Notes: generated from the letters alone by a model not told the origin. Positions 21,002 through 28,857 are shown, counted from the stretch's first letter. The stretch is DNA of 40,132 nt from a virus (IMGVR_UViG_3300045997_000044:1-40132); one strand, 5' to 3'. Program-made: numbers and translations.

Positions 21002-21219
21002 GCAGCAACTTCGTGGATGATGCCCTTGGCATCGAAACGCCAAAGGCACCGAAGCCGGTCAAGGACCCGACAGCGGCACCGACCACGGACGAAGCCAGCG
21101 CGGACCAGATCGCAACGGACCGGCTGAAATTCCGCAAGGGTCGGGCGTCGACGCGTTTCGGGTCCGGCCTGGGTACGGGCAAGACGGCGGGCTATAAACT
21201 CTTGGGAGGGGCGCAGTAA
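20998..21219 (+). CDS. Small conserved phage protein before the portal
   Basis: A 73-aa protein, low-complexity and Pro/Ala-rich in its first half, then FRKGRASTRFGSGLGTGKT and a C-terminal KLLGG. A tail of this RKGRAST-Gly-rich type recurs in small proteins near the portal of many podoviruses and siphoviruses, without a known function. Start ATG 20998 overlaps the previous stop; its TAA overlaps the next ATG (TAATG). Confidence 0.6.
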   Translation: MSSNFVDDALGIETPKAPKPVKDPTAAPTTDEASADQIATDRLKFRKGRASTRFGSGLGTGKTAGYKLLGGAQ

Positions 21220-21530
21220 TGACGAATGCGATCAGCACGGGCGATAGGCTTGCGCTCATGACGGCCGGTGTCGCCGCGGCAGTCCCGCCGCGCTGGCGGG
21301 GTGGCAAGGGCGTGCTGGTGTCGTATGGCGGAACAGCGGCCGGCACCGAAACATTCCAGTTCTCGCCCGACGAGGGGACGACCTGGATTAACATTCGCGA
21401 AATCGGTGGGGGCGGTTCGCCCGCGATTGCGGCGGGTGGCATGATGGTCAATTTCGAACTTCCGCCCGGCGCGGCTCTCCGCGTCTCGGCAGTCTGGACC
21501 AGCGGCAACGCTATCGCAGTTGGCGTTTAA
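21219..21530 (+). CDS. Small beta-rich structural protein candidate
   Basis: A 103-aa protein rich in Gly, Ala and Val, with KGVLVSYGGTAAGTETFQFS, TWINIREIGGGG and a final beta-like segment NAIAVGV. This looks like a small jelly-roll or decoration domain. No enzymatic motif is present. It lies directly before the portal; its final codons GTT TAA are part of a GTTTAAAC palindrome. The function is unassigned. Confidence 0.55.
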   Translation: MTNAISTGDRLALMTAGVAAAVPPRWRGGKGVLVSYGGTAAGTETFQFSPDEGTTWINIREIGGGGSPAIAAGGMMVNFELPPGAALRVSAVWTSGNAIAVGV

Positions 21531-21532
21531 AC
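21525..21532. repeat. GTTTAAAC palindrome, site 5
   Basis: Exact palindrome spanning the stop codon of the preceding gene, 19 bases before the portal ATG and just before its GAGG. Confidence 0.8.
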
Positions 21533-21551
21533 GCATCTACGAGGCAAATCG

Positions 21552-23183
21552 ATGGAAGACGAAGGTAAACAGGTTTGCCGCGAAGTCGAGATGGAGCAAG
21601 CCGACCGGGGCACTTGGGATGAGCAGTATACCCAGATTGCGCGGCGTATTCTGCCGCGCTTTGACAATTTCCAGGGTCGCAATACGCATGGTGGCGAGCG
21701 CCGCACGGAATGGCAGTTTGATAGCCTGGGGATGGTCGCGCTTGACCGCTTTTGCGCTGCTTATAACAGCATGGCTACGCCAGCCAATGAGAAATGGCAC
21801 GGCCTACAGAGCGACGTTAAGGCGATAAGGAAGAACATCAACGTTAAAAAGTGGTGCGAAGCCGCTGTTGATGAGCTGTTCGCCATGCGTTACAGCCATA
21901 AAGCCAACTTTGCCAGCCAAGTACACGAGATTTACGGCCAATTAGGCGCATTTGGTACGGCTCCAATGTTGATCGAAGACCGTCCAGGCAAGCCCGTTAG
22001 CTATATCTCTTGCCCGCTTGGCAAAACCTGGGTGAGGGAAGGCGAAGGCAAGGAAATTAATTGGATGTATCGCGAGCTGTCTTACCGGCCGCATCGCGCT
22101 ATCGAGGAATTCGGCAAGGATAACTTGCCCGAGAAGATACTAAAGGCAGCCGAGAATGCGCCAACGCAGAAGTTCATTTTCTATCAGCGCATTATGCCCA
22201 ACATGTTCCGCGACATTGGTAAACGTGGACCCGAGGGCATGGCCTACAGCTCTACCTATGTGAGCCAAGAAGGCAAGATGGTTGTGGGCAAGGGTGGATA
22301 CCGCACCCGGCCGTTTACGGTTGCCCGCCATGTGACCGACAGCAACGAAACTTATGGCCGATCCGTGGCCATGACCGCGCTGCCGGATATCAAGATGCGA
22401 AACGAGATGCGCCGCACGATCTTGCGTAGCTCACATCGCATGGCCGACCCTATCATGTTGATTTCCGATGACGCCAGCCTGTCCGTGTTCCAGATGCGGC
22501 CGGGCATGCGCAACAAGGGCTATCTGTCGGACAACGGTACGCCGCTTGCGCAACAGCTTGAATGGCGCGGCGATCTCACGCCAGCGCTTACGATCCTCGA
22601 AGAGACGGGGAAGGTGGTCAATGACATATTCTTCGTGACGCTGTTTCAAATCCTCGTGGAAAGCCCGCAGATGACGGCTACCGAGGTGTTGGAGCGCATG
22701 AAAGAAAAGGGCGTGCTGTTGACGCCAACCGTCGGGCGCTTTCAGACTGAGTTCCTTGGCGGGCTCGTGGAGCGCGAGCTTGATATTGCCGAAGCGCGCG
22801 GCCGGCTGCCGGACATGCCAGAAGAGATGATACAGAACGGTGGACGCGTTGAAGTGGCATATAAAGGCCCGCTTGCGCGTGCGCAACAGGCCGAAGCCGC
22901 GCTTGGTCTCGTACGCACCGTGGAGGCAGTTGCCCCATTTGCGCAGGTCAAGCCTGATATCCTGGATCGTTTTGACCTTGACACAGCGTTACCAGAGCTG
23001 GCAGAGATTAACGGTATGCCGCTTGCGTGGCTGTTCTCGGATGAGGACTATAAGAAGATCGTGGCGCAGCGGCAGAAACAGAAGCAAGTTGAGATGGCTA
23101 TGGGAGCCGCACCCGGACTTGCTGCTGCAACCAAGGATACAGCGCAAGCGAGGCTGTTCGCTGCGCAATCAGGGGCTGTTTAA
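21552..23183 (+). CDS. Portal (head-tail connector) protein
   Basis: A 543-aa protein matching the T7-type head-to-tail connector family: an N-terminal helical part with RRTEWQFDSLGMVALDRF and FCAAYNSMATPANEKWHGL, a central segment GRSVAMTALPDIKMRNEMRR, and the conserved block QMTATEVLERMKEKG (residues ~375-389) followed by the crown region. Length is typical. It forms the dodecameric ring through which the terminase pumps DNA and to which tail tubular protein A attaches. ATG 21552 has GAGG eight to ten bases upstream. Its last codons again form a GTTTAAAC palindrome. Confidence 0.95.
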   Translation: MEDEGKQVCREVEMEQADRGTWDEQYTQIARRILPRFDNFQGRNTHGGERRTEWQFDSLGMVALDRFCAAYNSMATPANEKWHGLQSDVKAIRKNINVKKWCEAAVDELFAMRYSHKANFASQVHEIYGQLGAFGTAPMLIEDRPGKPVSYISCPLGKTWVREGEGKEINWMYRELSYRPHRAIEEFGKDNLPEKILKAAENAPTQKFIFYQRIMPNMFRDIGKRGPEGMAYSSTYVSQEGKMVVGKGGYRTRPFTVARHVTDSNETYGRSVAMTALPDIKMRNEMRRTILRSSHRMADPIMLISDDASLSVFQMRPGMRNKGYLSDNGTPLAQQLEWRGDLTPALTILEETGKVVNDIFFVTLFQILVESPQMTATEVLERMKEKGVLLTPTVGRFQTEFLGGLVERELDIAEARGRLPDMPEEMIQNGGRVEVAYKGPLARAQQAEAALGLVRTVEAVAPFAQVKPDILDRFDLDTALPELAEINGMPLAWLFSDEDYKKIVAQRQKQKQVEMAMGAAPGLAAATKDTAQARLFAAQSGAV

Positions 23184-23185
23184 AC
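23178..23185. repeat. GTTTAAAC palindrome, site 6
   Basis: Exact palindrome overlapping the portal stop codon and ending directly before the GTG start at 23186; AGGGG lies just before it. Confidence 0.8.
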
Positions 23186-23329
23186 GTGCAGAAAGATCAG
23201 CCGCCATCGAAGGAAGACATCTTGCGTGAGGAAGTCAAGAGCGACCCCGACGCTTTCAAGGATCGGTGGGGCGTGCCTGACGACCCGGATACGCCCCCAC
23301 CCCCGTCGGAAGGGCCAACCAAGCAATGA
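23186..23329 (+). CDS. Small acidic hypothetical protein
   Basis: A 47-aa protein from GTG 23186, two bases after the portal stop, with AGGGG ten bases upstream. It has KEDILREEVKSDPDAFKDRW, a short acidic helix, then a Pro-rich disordered tail (TPPPPSEGP). Its stop overlaps the next ATG as ATGA, a strong sign that it is translated. I recognise no family. Confidence 0.55.
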   Translation: MQKDQPPSKEDILREEVKSDPDAFKDRWGVPDDPDTPPPPSEGPTKQ

Positions 23330-23643
23330 CCGTATGGGATAAGACTTGGTGGCGGCTGTCTCGCAAGGTTCAAGCGTATCGCTCGCTTGAAGGCGCGCAT
23401 GGTTTCGCTATTGTCATGGCGGACTTGGCCGATTTCTGTCACTACAACAGGCCCACCACGAAGATATCGCCCGTAACGCAGTCGGTTGACCCCATTGCGA
23501 TGGCGCAAGCCGAAGGTAGGCGCGAAGTATTCTTGCGTATCAAGGCCATGATGGACGTAAACGACATCAAAATTCGGTCATGGATGCATGACGAAATGAT
23601 GCAGCTAGAAAGAGTGGGGAATGAGAACGATTTTGGGCAATAG
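23326..23643 (+). CDS. Bbp19-like phage protein
   Basis: A 105-aa protein. The C-terminal half with MAQAEGRREVFLRIKAMMDV resembles the small helical Bbp19-type domain found in podovirus structural operons near portal and scaffold. Its biochemical role is unknown; a head-assembly accessory is plausible. The N-terminal half (DKTWWRLSRKVQAYRSLEGAHG) is specific to this protein. The ATG overlaps the preceding stop, and its end overlaps the scaffold start by 23 bases. Confidence 0.65.
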   Translation: MTVWDKTWWRLSRKVQAYRSLEGAHGFAIVMADLADFCHYNRPTTKISPVTQSVDPIAMAQAEGRREVFLRIKAMMDVNDIKIRSWMHDEMMQLERVGNENDFGQ

Positions 23644-24541
23644 CTGGTGGGCTTATGTGCTGTGGGCTCCCGAGGACGGCACGGGCGGGGGCCGCGATAC
23701 GCCTCCCCCAGCAGATGGCAATGCGCCTCCCCCAGCAGATGGCAATGCGCCTTGGTATCAAGCGGCCGGTGTTGCGCCCGAACACCAAGACTGGGTTCGC
23801 AATAAGGAATTCGCGGATATCAACACGGCGCTTGCCAGCTATCGCAGCCTCGAAGGCACCATCGGCCGGCAACGTCTCGCGGTGCCCAAAGACGCCAACG
23901 ATCAGGCGGCTTATGACGCGATTTATGGTGTCATCGGCCGGCCGAACGACCCCAAGGGCTATAAGCAGCCCGAAGGCTTGAAGATCGATGAAAAGGTGTG
24001 GGACCGCTTTACGGGCGTCTTCCACAAGCACGGCGTAGGGCAAGCCCAAGCCGAAGCGATCCTCAAGGAATATCACGCTTTCGGCTCGGAAGGGCAGGCG
24101 GCCAAGGATACGGAGCGGGTACAGCAGGAAGCCCGCGAAGAAGCCGAGTTGAAGAAGGCTTGGGGCAAGGATTACGACGCAAACACGGATATTGCCGGCC
24201 GCGCTTGGCGTGCTCTTGGCATGACCGAGGAACTGTCGAACAAGCTGGAAAGCGCGCTTGGTCTCAAGGCGTTTACCGAGTTCTTTCACAAGGTCGGGTC
24301 GGGCATGTCCGAAGCGGCCATGAAACAGGACGGCGGTAACGGCCAAGGCGGAAACAGCGGCGGGGTCGAAGCGGCGAAGGTCGCGCGTGACCGGCTGTTG
24401 GCTGATAAGGATTTCCTGGCGCGTTACCAGCATAGCAATCAGGCGATCCGCAATCGGGCCATAGAAGAAATTCAGCCCTATATGAAGATCATTGCCGAAG
24501 CCAAAGACGAAGCCCGCAAGGCCGGTAGGGAGTTCGCATAA
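23621..24541 (+). CDS. Capsid scaffolding protein
   Basis: A 306-aa protein lying between portal and major capsid, the scaffold position in T7-like phages. After a short hydrophobic and Gly-rich start it has two exact PPPADGNA repeats, a block EHQDWVRNKEFADINTALASY and long charged helices rich in Ala, Glu and Lys (QEAREEAELKKAWGKDYDAN), which is the usual scaffold composition. The C-terminal helix (PYMKIIAEAKDEARKAGREF) would bind the coat protein. It guides procapsid assembly and then leaves. Purine-rich AGAGTGGGG precedes the ATG. Confidence 0.8.
   Translation: MRTILGNSWWAYVLWAPEDGTGGGRDTPPPADGNAPPPADGNAPWYQAAGVAPEHQDWVRNKEFADINTALASYRSLEGTIGRQRLAVPKDANDQAAYDAIYGVIGRPNDPKGYKQPEGLKIDEKVWDRFTGVFHKHGVGQAQAEAILKEYHAFGSEGQAAKDTERVQQEAREEAELKKAWGKDYDANTDIAGRAWRALGMTEELSNKLESALGLKAFTEFFHKVGSGMSEAAMKQDGGNGQGGNSGGVEAAKVARDRLLADKDFLARYQHSNQAIRNRAIEEIQPYMKIIAEAKDEARKAGREFA
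23701..23748 (+). repeat. 24-base perfect tandem duplication in the scaffold gene
   Basis: Bases 23701-23724 and 23725-23748 are identical (begin GCCTCCCCCAGCAGATGGCA). It encodes PPPADGNA twice in the disordered N-terminus. In-frame, so likely a recent slippage event. Confidence 0.85.
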
Positions 24542-24705
24542 TGACCAAGGCCGAAGCGCGATTAGAAGCGCTCAAGCTCGCGGTTCGGCCGGGGATTGAC
24601 GGCGTAACGATCCTTGAGACAGCCGACAGCTATTTCAGATTCATCACGATGGACGAAAACCCGCCTGTCTCAGAGCCGGAGCGCACGAAGAAGGCTGCGA
24701 AATGA
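24541..24705 (+). CDS. Small hypothetical protein
   Basis: A 54-aa protein whose ATG overlaps the scaffold stop (TAATG) and whose stop overlaps the next start (ATGA). Sequence includes ARLEALKLAVRPGIDGVTIL and a C-terminal Pro/Lys-rich tail (PPVSEPERTKKAAK). No family recognised; translation is supported by both junctions. Confidence 0.55.
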   Translation: MTKAEARLEALKLAVRPGIDGVTILETADSYFRFITMDENPPVSEPERTKKAAK

Positions 24706-25037
24706 AAGAAGCCCATTTCGGAACCGACGCGGTAGCGCACCATGCGGATAGGGACGCCTTGCCGGTTGTGGGCACCTTGTCTATCATGGCGCGAGCGGCA
24801 GCCGCTACCATCGGTCAAGAGCGCTGGTTACAAGGCATCAATAAGGCCCGTGGCTACTTCGCGAGCAAGGGCGTTATCGGTTGGGTGCCCGATGACGCGA
24901 CAACACTTCTCGATATCTGCCCACTACCGGAGCCTTACACGGGGCAATGGGGGTATCGCTTGACCTTTGCCTGTCAGAAGGGCAAAGAAATGATGGTAAT
25001 CAAGCAATTCACACCATCGGCGGAGTTAGGGAAATGA
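24702..25037 (+). CDS. Hypothetical protein between scaffold and capsid genes
   Basis: A 111-aa protein starting with an ATGA overlap. It shows ATIGQERWLQGINKARGYFA (amphipathic helix), then a beta-rich half with GVIGWVPDDATTLLDICPLP and YRLTFACQKGKEMMVIKQF. No catalytic motif or membrane segment is visible. The stop overlaps the following ATG. It belongs to the head-assembly operon. Confidence 0.55.
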   Translation: MKEAHFGTDAVAHHADRDALPVVGTLSIMARAAAATIGQERWLQGINKARGYFASKGVIGWVPDDATTLLDICPLPEPYTGQWGYRLTFACQKGKEMMVIKQFTPSAELGK

Positions 25038-25375
25038 GGCAGAAGACGATTAGCGGCGCGGTGCCCGCTGATACGGATAAGGGTGGCGTAGATATCCGCG
25101 TCATTCGCGATCAGAAGGAAGTGCGCGGGCTGCTTGGCGAAATAGCTTGGCATAGCCTGCTTACTTTCGCGCCAGCGGCAGGAATGGCGTTCGTGTTCCT
25201 CGTCTTCACGGATGAGGGTAAAGGCACCGTGTGGATATCCGACCGCGATACGCAGGATGCCAACTCGGATGAAGACGCGATCACGGTCCGTAAGAAGATG
25301 CGCGGGCTGTGGGGCGAAGATCGCGAGCGCCAGTTGTGGCTTGCGGCGAAAAAACTTAAGGGCTGGACCGACTAG
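25034..25375 (+). CDS. Hypothetical protein upstream of the major capsid gene
   Basis: A 113-aa protein from ATG 25034 (ATGA overlap); an upstream extension to 24947 in the same frame overlaps the previous gene and is not needed. It has a basic N-terminus (RQKTISGAVPADTDKGG), a hydrophobic strand region FAPAAGMAFVFLVFTDEGKG and a charged C-terminus KKMRGLWGEDRERQLWLAAKK. No family recognised. Confidence 0.55.
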   Translation: MRQKTISGAVPADTDKGGVDIRVIRDQKEVRGLLGEIAWHSLLTFAPAAGMAFVFLVFTDEGKGTVWISDRDTQDANSDEDAITVRKKMRGLWGEDRERQLWLAAKKLKGWTD

Positions 25376-25421
25376 CCGTTGACAGTTTAGCAGCGACTTG
25401 CGTAGATAGTTCGAGCGAGTA

Positions 25422-25464
25422 ACCGCGCTAGTGTCCTGGGGTCACCTCCCAAACCTAGCGCGGT
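25422..25464 (+). other. 10-bp perfect hairpin upstream of the capsid gene
   Basis: ACCGCGCTAG (25422-25431) pairs with CTAGCGCGGT (25455-25464) around a 23-base interior that itself has TGGG/CCCA. No T-run, so more likely an RNA stabiliser, processing site or attenuator than a terminator. Confidence 0.65.
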
Positions 25465-25582
25465 GAAAGCTAAGGCAGATAAGCTCCCGCCCTGCCTTGC
25501 TCATGGGCAAAGCCATGCGCAACCCGGCGTCACGGTAGACACGGCCCCGCAAGGATAAGCCAGTCGCGGACTGTAATTTGCG

Positions 25583-25590
25583 ATTTAAAC
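25583..25590. repeat. ATTTAAAC, near match to the palindrome
   Basis: One base different from GTTTAAAC, 24 bases before the major capsid ATG. Confidence 0.4.
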
Positions 25591-25614
25591 GGCTTTCTTG
25601 CTTAGGGGCATCTC

Positions 25615-26538
25615 ATGTCTTTCTACGTGCCTACTCACTTTGTGGAGACCTACTCCACGAACGTCGCCATGCTGTTGCAGGCCCAGGGCGGCAAGCTCGC
25701 GGGCTGCGTCATGAACGGAACCTATGTCGGCCAAGCCGCATCGCCCACGGACCAGATCGGTTTCGTGAAGGCGGAGAAGAAGGTCTCCCGTCACGACGAC
25801 ACCCCGCTGATTTCCACCCCGTCTGACCGGCGCTGGGTTGAGCCTGTCGATTATCGGTGGGCCGATCTGATTGACACCCAGGACCGTTTACGCCTCCTGA
25901 TCGATCCGACGAGCGCTTACACCATGAACGGTGTCAACGCGCTGCGTCGCTCGCAGGATGACGAAATCCTGTATGCCTTCTATGCGACGGCCAAGACGGG
26001 CCAGAAGACGACTACGGCCACGGCGGCTTACGCAACCGCGAACACGGTCGGGCCAACCGTCGGCTCTACCGGCAATACCGGGCTCAATGTCGCCAAGCTC
26101 AAGCGCGCCCGCAAAGGCTTCCGCGCCCGGCATGTGGATCTTGAGAGCGAGGATATGTACATCCTTCTCACGGCCGACGAGGAAGAGGATTTGCTGGCGG
26201 AAACCCAGGTCATCAACCTGGATTACGCGAGCGCTCCCGTGCTCATGGATGGGCGCATTACTCGGTTCTTGGGCTTCAACATCAAGTTCATGGAGTTCAC
26301 GGCTGCGCAGTTCTACGACAGCGCGGTGCAGATGTCCGATCAGTTAGCCACGCCGACCAACTATGTTCCGACTTGGGCCAAGTCCGGCATGCATCTGGGC
26401 ACATGGAACGACGTGGTTGTTCGTGTGGGCGAGCGCCCCGACAAGGACTATTCGACGCAGGTCTACGTGCGTGGCACCTACGGCGCAACCCGCCTCGAAG
26501 AAGGCAAGGTCGCCCGCGTGGACTGCTACACCGGCTAA
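25615..26538 (+). CDS. Major capsid protein
   Basis: A 307-aa protein starting at ATG 25615 with AGGGG seven bases upstream. It shows the conserved pattern of a podovirus coat family: N-terminal FYVPTHFVETYSTNVAMLLQ, a K-A-SP-T-DQIG region, the block RRWVEPVDYRWADLIDTQD followed by RLRLLIDPTSAY, and the C-terminal domain with LVGF-like RFLGFNIKFMEFT and DVVVRVGERPDKDYSTQVYV. Presumably the HK97 fold. Placement after scaffold and before the tail genes agrees. A strong hairpin follows the stop at 26555-26584. Confidence 0.93.
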   Translation: MSFYVPTHFVETYSTNVAMLLQAQGGKLAGCVMNGTYVGQAASPTDQIGFVKAEKKVSRHDDTPLISTPSDRRWVEPVDYRWADLIDTQDRLRLLIDPTSAYTMNGVNALRRSQDDEILYAFYATAKTGQKTTTATAAYATANTVGPTVGSTGNTGLNVAKLKRARKGFRARHVDLESEDMYILLTADEEEDLLAETQVINLDYASAPVLMDGRITRFLGFNIKFMEFTAAQFYDSAVQMSDQLATPTNYVPTWAKSGMHLGTWNDVVVRVGERPDKDYSTQVYVRGTYGATRLEEGKVARVDCYTG

Positions 26539-26554
26539 GCGAGTTGAAGGGTTT

Positions 26555-26584
26555 GGAGGCATAGCCCTTATGGGCTGTGTCTCT
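26555..26584 (+). other. Strong hairpin after the major capsid gene
   Basis: A 13-bp stem with three G-U pairs (GGAGGCATAGCCC, 26555-26567; GGGCTGTGTCTCT, 26572-26584) and loop TTAT. No T-run follows and the next gene lies 29 bases on, so partial termination, RNA processing or 3'-end protection of capsid mRNA is more likely than full termination. Confidence 0.6.
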
Positions 26585-26613
26585 AGATAGCATCGCAACA
26601 TTAAGGACACACT

Positions 26614-27087
26614 ATGACCACTCAGAATAGCACCGAATATGCTAACCAAGTCGCGCATCCGCCTGTCGAGATGGAAGCCAACTACTTCTACGGCAAGCTC
26701 CGCGTCTACCGTTTCACCTTTACCCAGTCGGGTGTAGGTTCTGCGGGTTCGATTGCGCGACTTGTGCGTCTTCCGGCCGGCAAGATCAACGTCATTGGCG
26801 GGCTATCGCGCGTCAAATACTCGGCGCTTGGCACATCCCGCACCCTCGCTATCGGTTGGGCGCAGTACCGTGACAAGACCGGCGCAATCATCACCACGTC
26901 TTCGGGCGGTATCGACGCCGCTTTTGCGGCAGCCACGGCGGGCAACGCCACGCTTGGCTCGGCGCTGTCCGACTTCACCAAGACGTTCGAAAGCTCCAGC
27001 GGTGTGACCTTGATTGGCACCATCGCGGGTGGTACTATCCCAGCCGCGGCAACGCTTGCCGGGTACTTCGTTGTAGCTGTCGAGTAA
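26614..27087 (+). CDS. Putative minor capsid/decoration protein
   Basis: A 157-aa protein directly after the major capsid gene, with AAGGAC nine bases before its ATG. It is Gly/Ala/Thr-rich and beta-looking (YGKLRVYRFTFTQSGVGSAG, LARLVRLPAGKINVIGG-like, and a hydrophobic end ATLAGYFVVAVE). No enzyme motif or membrane anchor is seen. Similar small proteins next to coat genes decorate or cement the head; that role is assigned by position. Confidence 0.6.
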   Translation: MTTQNSTEYANQVAHPPVEMEANYFYGKLRVYRFTFTQSGVGSAGSIARLVRLPAGKINVIGGLSRVKYSALGTSRTLAIGWAQYRDKTGAIITTSSGGIDAAFAAATAGNATLGSALSDFTKTFESSSGVTLIGTIAGGTIPAAATLAGYFVVAVE

Positions 27088-27120
27088 GGTTCTTATTTCC
27101 CCTAAGGGCCTAATACCCTC

Positions 27121-27714
27121 ATGACCGTTTCCCGCTGCCTACTAGTGTGCGGTTCCGGCCGCACACTTTTTTCTGACATGCAAGCGCTTGGCATCCAATG
27201 CGATGCCGATCTCGATAGCTTTGACATCATGTGCATCAATGATGCCGTGCTCGCCTTCCGCGATAGGGTCAACCACTTCGCCAGCTATCACGATGAGCTT
27301 ATCGGCAACTGGATGATGGTTCGCAAGCCCGAGACCATTGACGGTGTGCTTAAGCCGGTCTTGCGAGGCGTCGTCACCCACGGCCAGCGCGCGGGCGAAT
27401 TCACGAAGCGGGTGCATGTGTTTCAGCACGGCGGCGGAACATCGGCCATGTTTGGCGCGCTCGTAGCGGAACGCCTAGGCTACGAACGCATCATCCTATG
27501 CGGCTGCGGCTTGACCAAGGAAGGGCGGTTCTGTGAGCCGCCATGGGCCACCACACACGACTATTGGGAAACGGATGACGGGCCAGCCTGGATTCGGGCG
27601 CGCGACGCGGGCGAGCTGTCGCATTGCCGGTCTATGTCCGGCCGCACGCGAGAAGTTCTTGGCGCTCCGCCTCCCGAATGGTACTTTCAGCCGAAGCATT
27701 CACCAGAGGGTTAA
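27121..27714 (+). CDS. DUF115-like Rossmann protein of unknown function
   Basis: A 197-aa protein whose first half has the order of DUF115-type proteins (bacterial motility-associated and archaeal MptE-like): LLVCGSGRTLFSDMQALGI, FDIMCINDAVL, HFASYHDEL, then GGGTSAMFGALVAERLGYER and IILCGCGLTKE. This resembles a nucleotide- or sugar-phosphate-binding Rossmann fold. In a structural operon it may modify a virion or host surface component, or be a non-structural passenger. AAGGG lies about 12 bases before the ATG and could pair with CCCT next to it. Confidence 0.6.
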   Translation: MTVSRCLLVCGSGRTLFSDMQALGIQCDADLDSFDIMCINDAVLAFRDRVNHFASYHDELIGNWMMVRKPETIDGVLKPVLRGVVTHGQRAGEFTKRVHVFQHGGGTSAMFGALVAERLGYERIILCGCGLTKEGRFCEPPWATTHDYWETDDGPAWIRARDAGELSHCRSMSGRTREVLGAPPPEWYFQPKHSPEG

Positions 27715-27717
27715 AGC

Positions 27718-27906
27718 ATGGCCACACAGTTTGCGGGCTGCAATCTCGGGCAGCCGATTGAAAGCGTGACGTTCGGCACGTCCACGACATCCAAGACCGT
27801 CGAAATCACATATAACGATGCGGTGATTAAGACGACTTCCGAGCTTCGCGACACCATCAGCAAGATCATCGACGCGATGGACCAAGCCCGGCTGCCGGCT
27901 GCGTAA
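27718..27906 (+). CDS. Small hypothetical structural-operon protein
   Basis: A 62-aa protein starting three bases after the previous stop, with GAGGG about seven bases upstream. It has a beta-like N-terminus (SVTFGTSTTSKTVEITYNDA) and a C-terminal helix (TSELRDTISKIIDAMDQA). The fold could be a tiny virion or assembly factor. No family recognised. Confidence 0.55.
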   Translation: MATQFAGCNLGQPIESVTFGTSTTSKTVEITYNDAVIKTTSELRDTISKIIDAMDQARLPAA

Positions 27907-27909
27907 GCC

Positions 27910-28530
27910 ATGGCCCAAGATCGCGTTGAAATCGTCAATCGTGCGCTGACCGAACTTGCTAAGTCGCGGGTCATGAGCCTGGCTGATCAGGCGGAAGGCG
28001 CGCGGACCATGAACGCGGTCTATGCGGGCGAGCGCGACACGGCGCTTGCGTCGGCAAATTGGCTGTTCGCCAAGCAGAAATTCCGGCCGCAACAGGACCT
28101 TGCCGCGCCTCTGTTCGGCTTCCGGTACAGCTACACCATCCCCGAGGCGTGTTTGCGGCTGCTCGAAATCCGTGACATTTTCGTAGGCGCTCCATCGCTT
28201 GGGCCTGTCTACAACGCGGAGCCGACCCGGCGTTGGTATGAGCGCGAAGGCGATCAAATCCATACTGATTTTGGCGCGCCGCTGAATTGCTCGGGCGTGT
28301 TCCGCATTGAGAATGAAGGGCTTTGGGACCCGCTATTCGTCCAATACTTCGTGCTCACGCTGGCTATCGCGGGCTATAACTCGCTCACTCGCAAGGGCGC
28401 GCAATCGCTGGAACAGCTTATCCAGAGGCAAGCGAAAGCGAAGGCGCTCGCGGTGCGCGGTAACGCTATTCAGGAACCGCCTGATGAAATCCCAGATGAT
28501 AGCTGGATCATGTCACGGGTTGGCCCATAA
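27910..28530 (+). CDS. Tail tubular protein A (gp11-like)
   Basis: A 206-aa protein matching the T7 gp11 gatekeeper family: EIVNRALTELAKSRVMSLAD at the N-terminus, the signature FRYSYTIPEACLRLLEI, and a final helical region with PLFVQYFVLTLAIAGY. Size is typical. It forms the dodecameric ring joining the portal to the nozzle and closes the DNA channel. It is followed after nine bases by another short gene and then the nozzle gene. Confidence 0.9.
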   Translation: MAQDRVEIVNRALTELAKSRVMSLADQAEGARTMNAVYAGERDTALASANWLFAKQKFRPQQDLAAPLFGFRYSYTIPEACLRLLEIRDIFVGAPSLGPVYNAEPTRRWYEREGDQIHTDFGAPLNCSGVFRIENEGLWDPLFVQYFVLTLAIAGYNSLTRKGAQSLEQLIQRQAKAKALAVRGNAIQEPPDEIPDDSWIMSRVGP

Positions 28531-28539
28531 GGAGGCATC

Positions 28540-28857
28540 ATGACACTTGCAACTCTTCGCTTCGCATCCGGTGACGTGGCTTTTGACCGCTATTTGAGCG
28601 GCCAAGGTGAAAATCTCGGGCTTACCAATGCTTCGGGGGTGCCAATCATCGGCAGTGGCAACGGCGCGGTTCTGGACGCCTCAAGCGGTACGCTTCAAGT
28701 GAGCGATGATAACGTGACGTGGCGCGCTATGCTGCGGGGCGACACGGGCGCGGCAGTGACGGCGCTGTCAGCCACCAACGTCCCCGTGGCGCTCAATGCC
28801 CGCTACATCCGATGCACGGCCGGCAGCGCGTCTATTCGGCCGATGATCGGCAGCTAA
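28540..28857 (+). CDS. Small beta-rich tail-region protein
   Basis: A 105-aa protein with a strong AAGGAGG five bases before ATG 28540. It is Gly/Ser/Ala-rich with repeated short strands (SGTLQVSDDNVTWRAMLRGD, ARYIRCTAGSASIRPM), like small immunoglobulin-type or sandwich domains on tails. No known motif. It lies between tail tubular A and B, so a tail accessory or decoration protein is likely. Confidence 0.6.
   Translation: MTLATLRFASGDVAFDRYLSGQGENLGLTNASGVPIIGSGNGAVLDASSGTLQVSDDNVTWRAMLRGDTGAAVTALSATNVPVALNARYIRCTAGSASIRPMIGS

Larger units (their letters stand above)
25376..25614 (+). promoter_or_regulatory. Structured leader before the major capsid gene
   Basis: This 239-base gap holds no gene. 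A possible promoter is TTGACA (25379-25384), an 18-base spacer and TAGATA (25403-25408), a weak -10. Then comes a perfect 10-bp hairpin (25422-25464), a 7-bp pair AAGGCAG/CTGCCTT (25473-25498) and a CATGG/CCATG pair near 25502-25517. A near-palindrome ATTTAAAC (25583) and AGGGG before ATG 25615 complete it. Such a leader may raise transcription or mRNA stability for the most abundant virion protein. Confidence 0.5.

Noticed and set aside
23567-24433. 288-aa antisense frame in the scaffold region
   Set aside because: Shadow of the scaffold gene on the opposite strand, with an internal repeat caused by the tandem duplication.
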